The notes beneath the pieces were generated by a model, which made no database searches, was not told where the DNA came from, and saw only the letters and a list, made by a program, of their open reading frames with translations. Shown piece after piece: positions 5,311 through 5,619 of a DNA stretch of 5,619 nt. The stretch is from the NCBI GenBank assembly GCA_028288315.1, contig JAQBNY010000049.1, forward strand, positions 1 through 5,619. Direction: 5' to 3'. The DNA is from Mucilaginibacter sp. Lineage in GTDB: Bacteria > Bacteroidota > Bacteroidia > Sphingobacteriales > Sphingobacteriaceae. The translations under genes were made by a program, and so were the position numbers. Numbering within the stretch: the first letter of the stretch is position 1; each line of letters opens with the position of its first letter.

Positions 5311-5619
5311 GGGGTCGACCGGAATTGACAGGATGGAGATAAATAGGTAAGCATGCAGCGCGTTGGGTGAATTAGCGCTTAAATCTGAACGCTCAAACTT
5401 ACAAATGGCGAAAATAACTACGCCTTAGCTGCCTAATTTAGAATTAGCATAGCTTTTGTCCCGCCGGTTTTCTGTTCTGTTGGATCGGCAATCGGGGCAT
5501 CGAAAAACGGAAATAGCCTGCTTAAAGGTGTGGTAAGCAAGCGAAACAAAGCACCTAAGGATTAAGGTACAGGTAAGCGGTTAACCTTCCATAATCCCTA
5601 CAATTAAATAACAGCTAAG
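5311..5619 (+). ncRNA. ssrA: tmRNA (transfer-messenger RNA), 3' end beyond window
   Basis: tmRNA rescues stalled ribosomes by acting first as an alanyl-tRNA and then as a short mRNA that adds a degradation tag. The 5' end GGGGTCGACC-GGAATTGACAGGAT aligns with the usual tmRNA start (GGGG..., then GGATTCGACGGGAT in E. coli), giving the 5' acceptor strand and D-like loop. GCATGC at 5351-5356 is also a typical conserved element. A pseudoknot PK1 is visible: AGCGC (5357-5361) with GCGCT (5375-5379), and loop TTGGG (5363-5367) with CTCAA (5392-5396), ending 10 bases before the tag. A second H-type pseudoknot is formed by TGCTTA (5519-5524)/TAAGCA (5534-5539) crossing AGGTG (5526-5530)/CACCT (5552-5556). 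The T arm and the 3' acceptor strand are not reached; 309 bases are present of an expected 350-400. The exact 5' end is inferred from the GGGG alignment. Confidence 0.95.
5407..5436 (+). other. ssrA: tmRNA tag reading frame, GENNYALAA
   Basis: Resume codon GGC at 5407-5409, then codons for GENNYALAA and a TAA stop at 5434-5436. With the Ala from charged tmRNA, the added peptide would be AGENNYALAA, ending in the YALAA recognised by ClpXP-type proteases. It starts 10 bases after PK1, the expected spacing. This tag type is typical of Bacteroidetes. Confidence 0.95.

Overview
The window looks like a chromosomal segment from a Bacteroidetes (Bacteroidota) bacterium, probably of the Sphingobacteriaceae/Pedobacter-Mucilaginibacter type. 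The signs are moderately AT-rich DNA, genes without Shine-Dalgarno sequences, three good matches to the Bacteroidetes -7 promoter box TAnnTTTG, a fused E1-alpha/E1-beta 2-oxoacid dehydrogenase, a DUF1573 protein, and a tmRNA that encodes the tag GENNYALAA. The genus is an inference; the phylum is well supported.

Layout. Positions 1-2120 (minus strand) hold most of a fused thiamine-diphosphate-dependent E1 subunit of a branched-chain 2-oxoacid (or related) dehydrogenase; its C-terminus lies beyond the left edge. A 160-base divergent intergenic region follows, containing a 24-bp tandem duplication that ends in a -7 box. Positions 2281-2682 (plus) encode a small exported DUF1573 protein, closed by a strong intrinsic terminator at 2726-2756. 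Positions 2821-4017 (plus) encode a class I/II PLP-dependent aminotransferase whose -7 box lies so close to the ATG that the mRNA may be leaderless. An imperfect inverted repeat built from ~7-nt units fills the gap to a membrane acyltransferase-3 family protein (4110-5171, plus). A 139-base gap with AACT-phased heptads, other short repeats and a promoter precedes ssrA (tmRNA), which starts at about 5311 and runs off the right edge.

The genes do not form one pathway. The E1 enzyme and the aminotransferase both act in amino-acid/2-oxoacid metabolism but are on opposite strands with separate promoters. DUF1573, acyltransferase and ssrA appear to be independent units. This is mostly ordinary core-genome content, and I see no convincing new multi-gene system. 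The points most worth a second look are an apparent reciprocal swap of the two Mg2+/ThDP ligands in the E1-alpha half, the duplicated promoter segment in front of DUF1573, and the two intergenic regions with heptad-periodic repeats.
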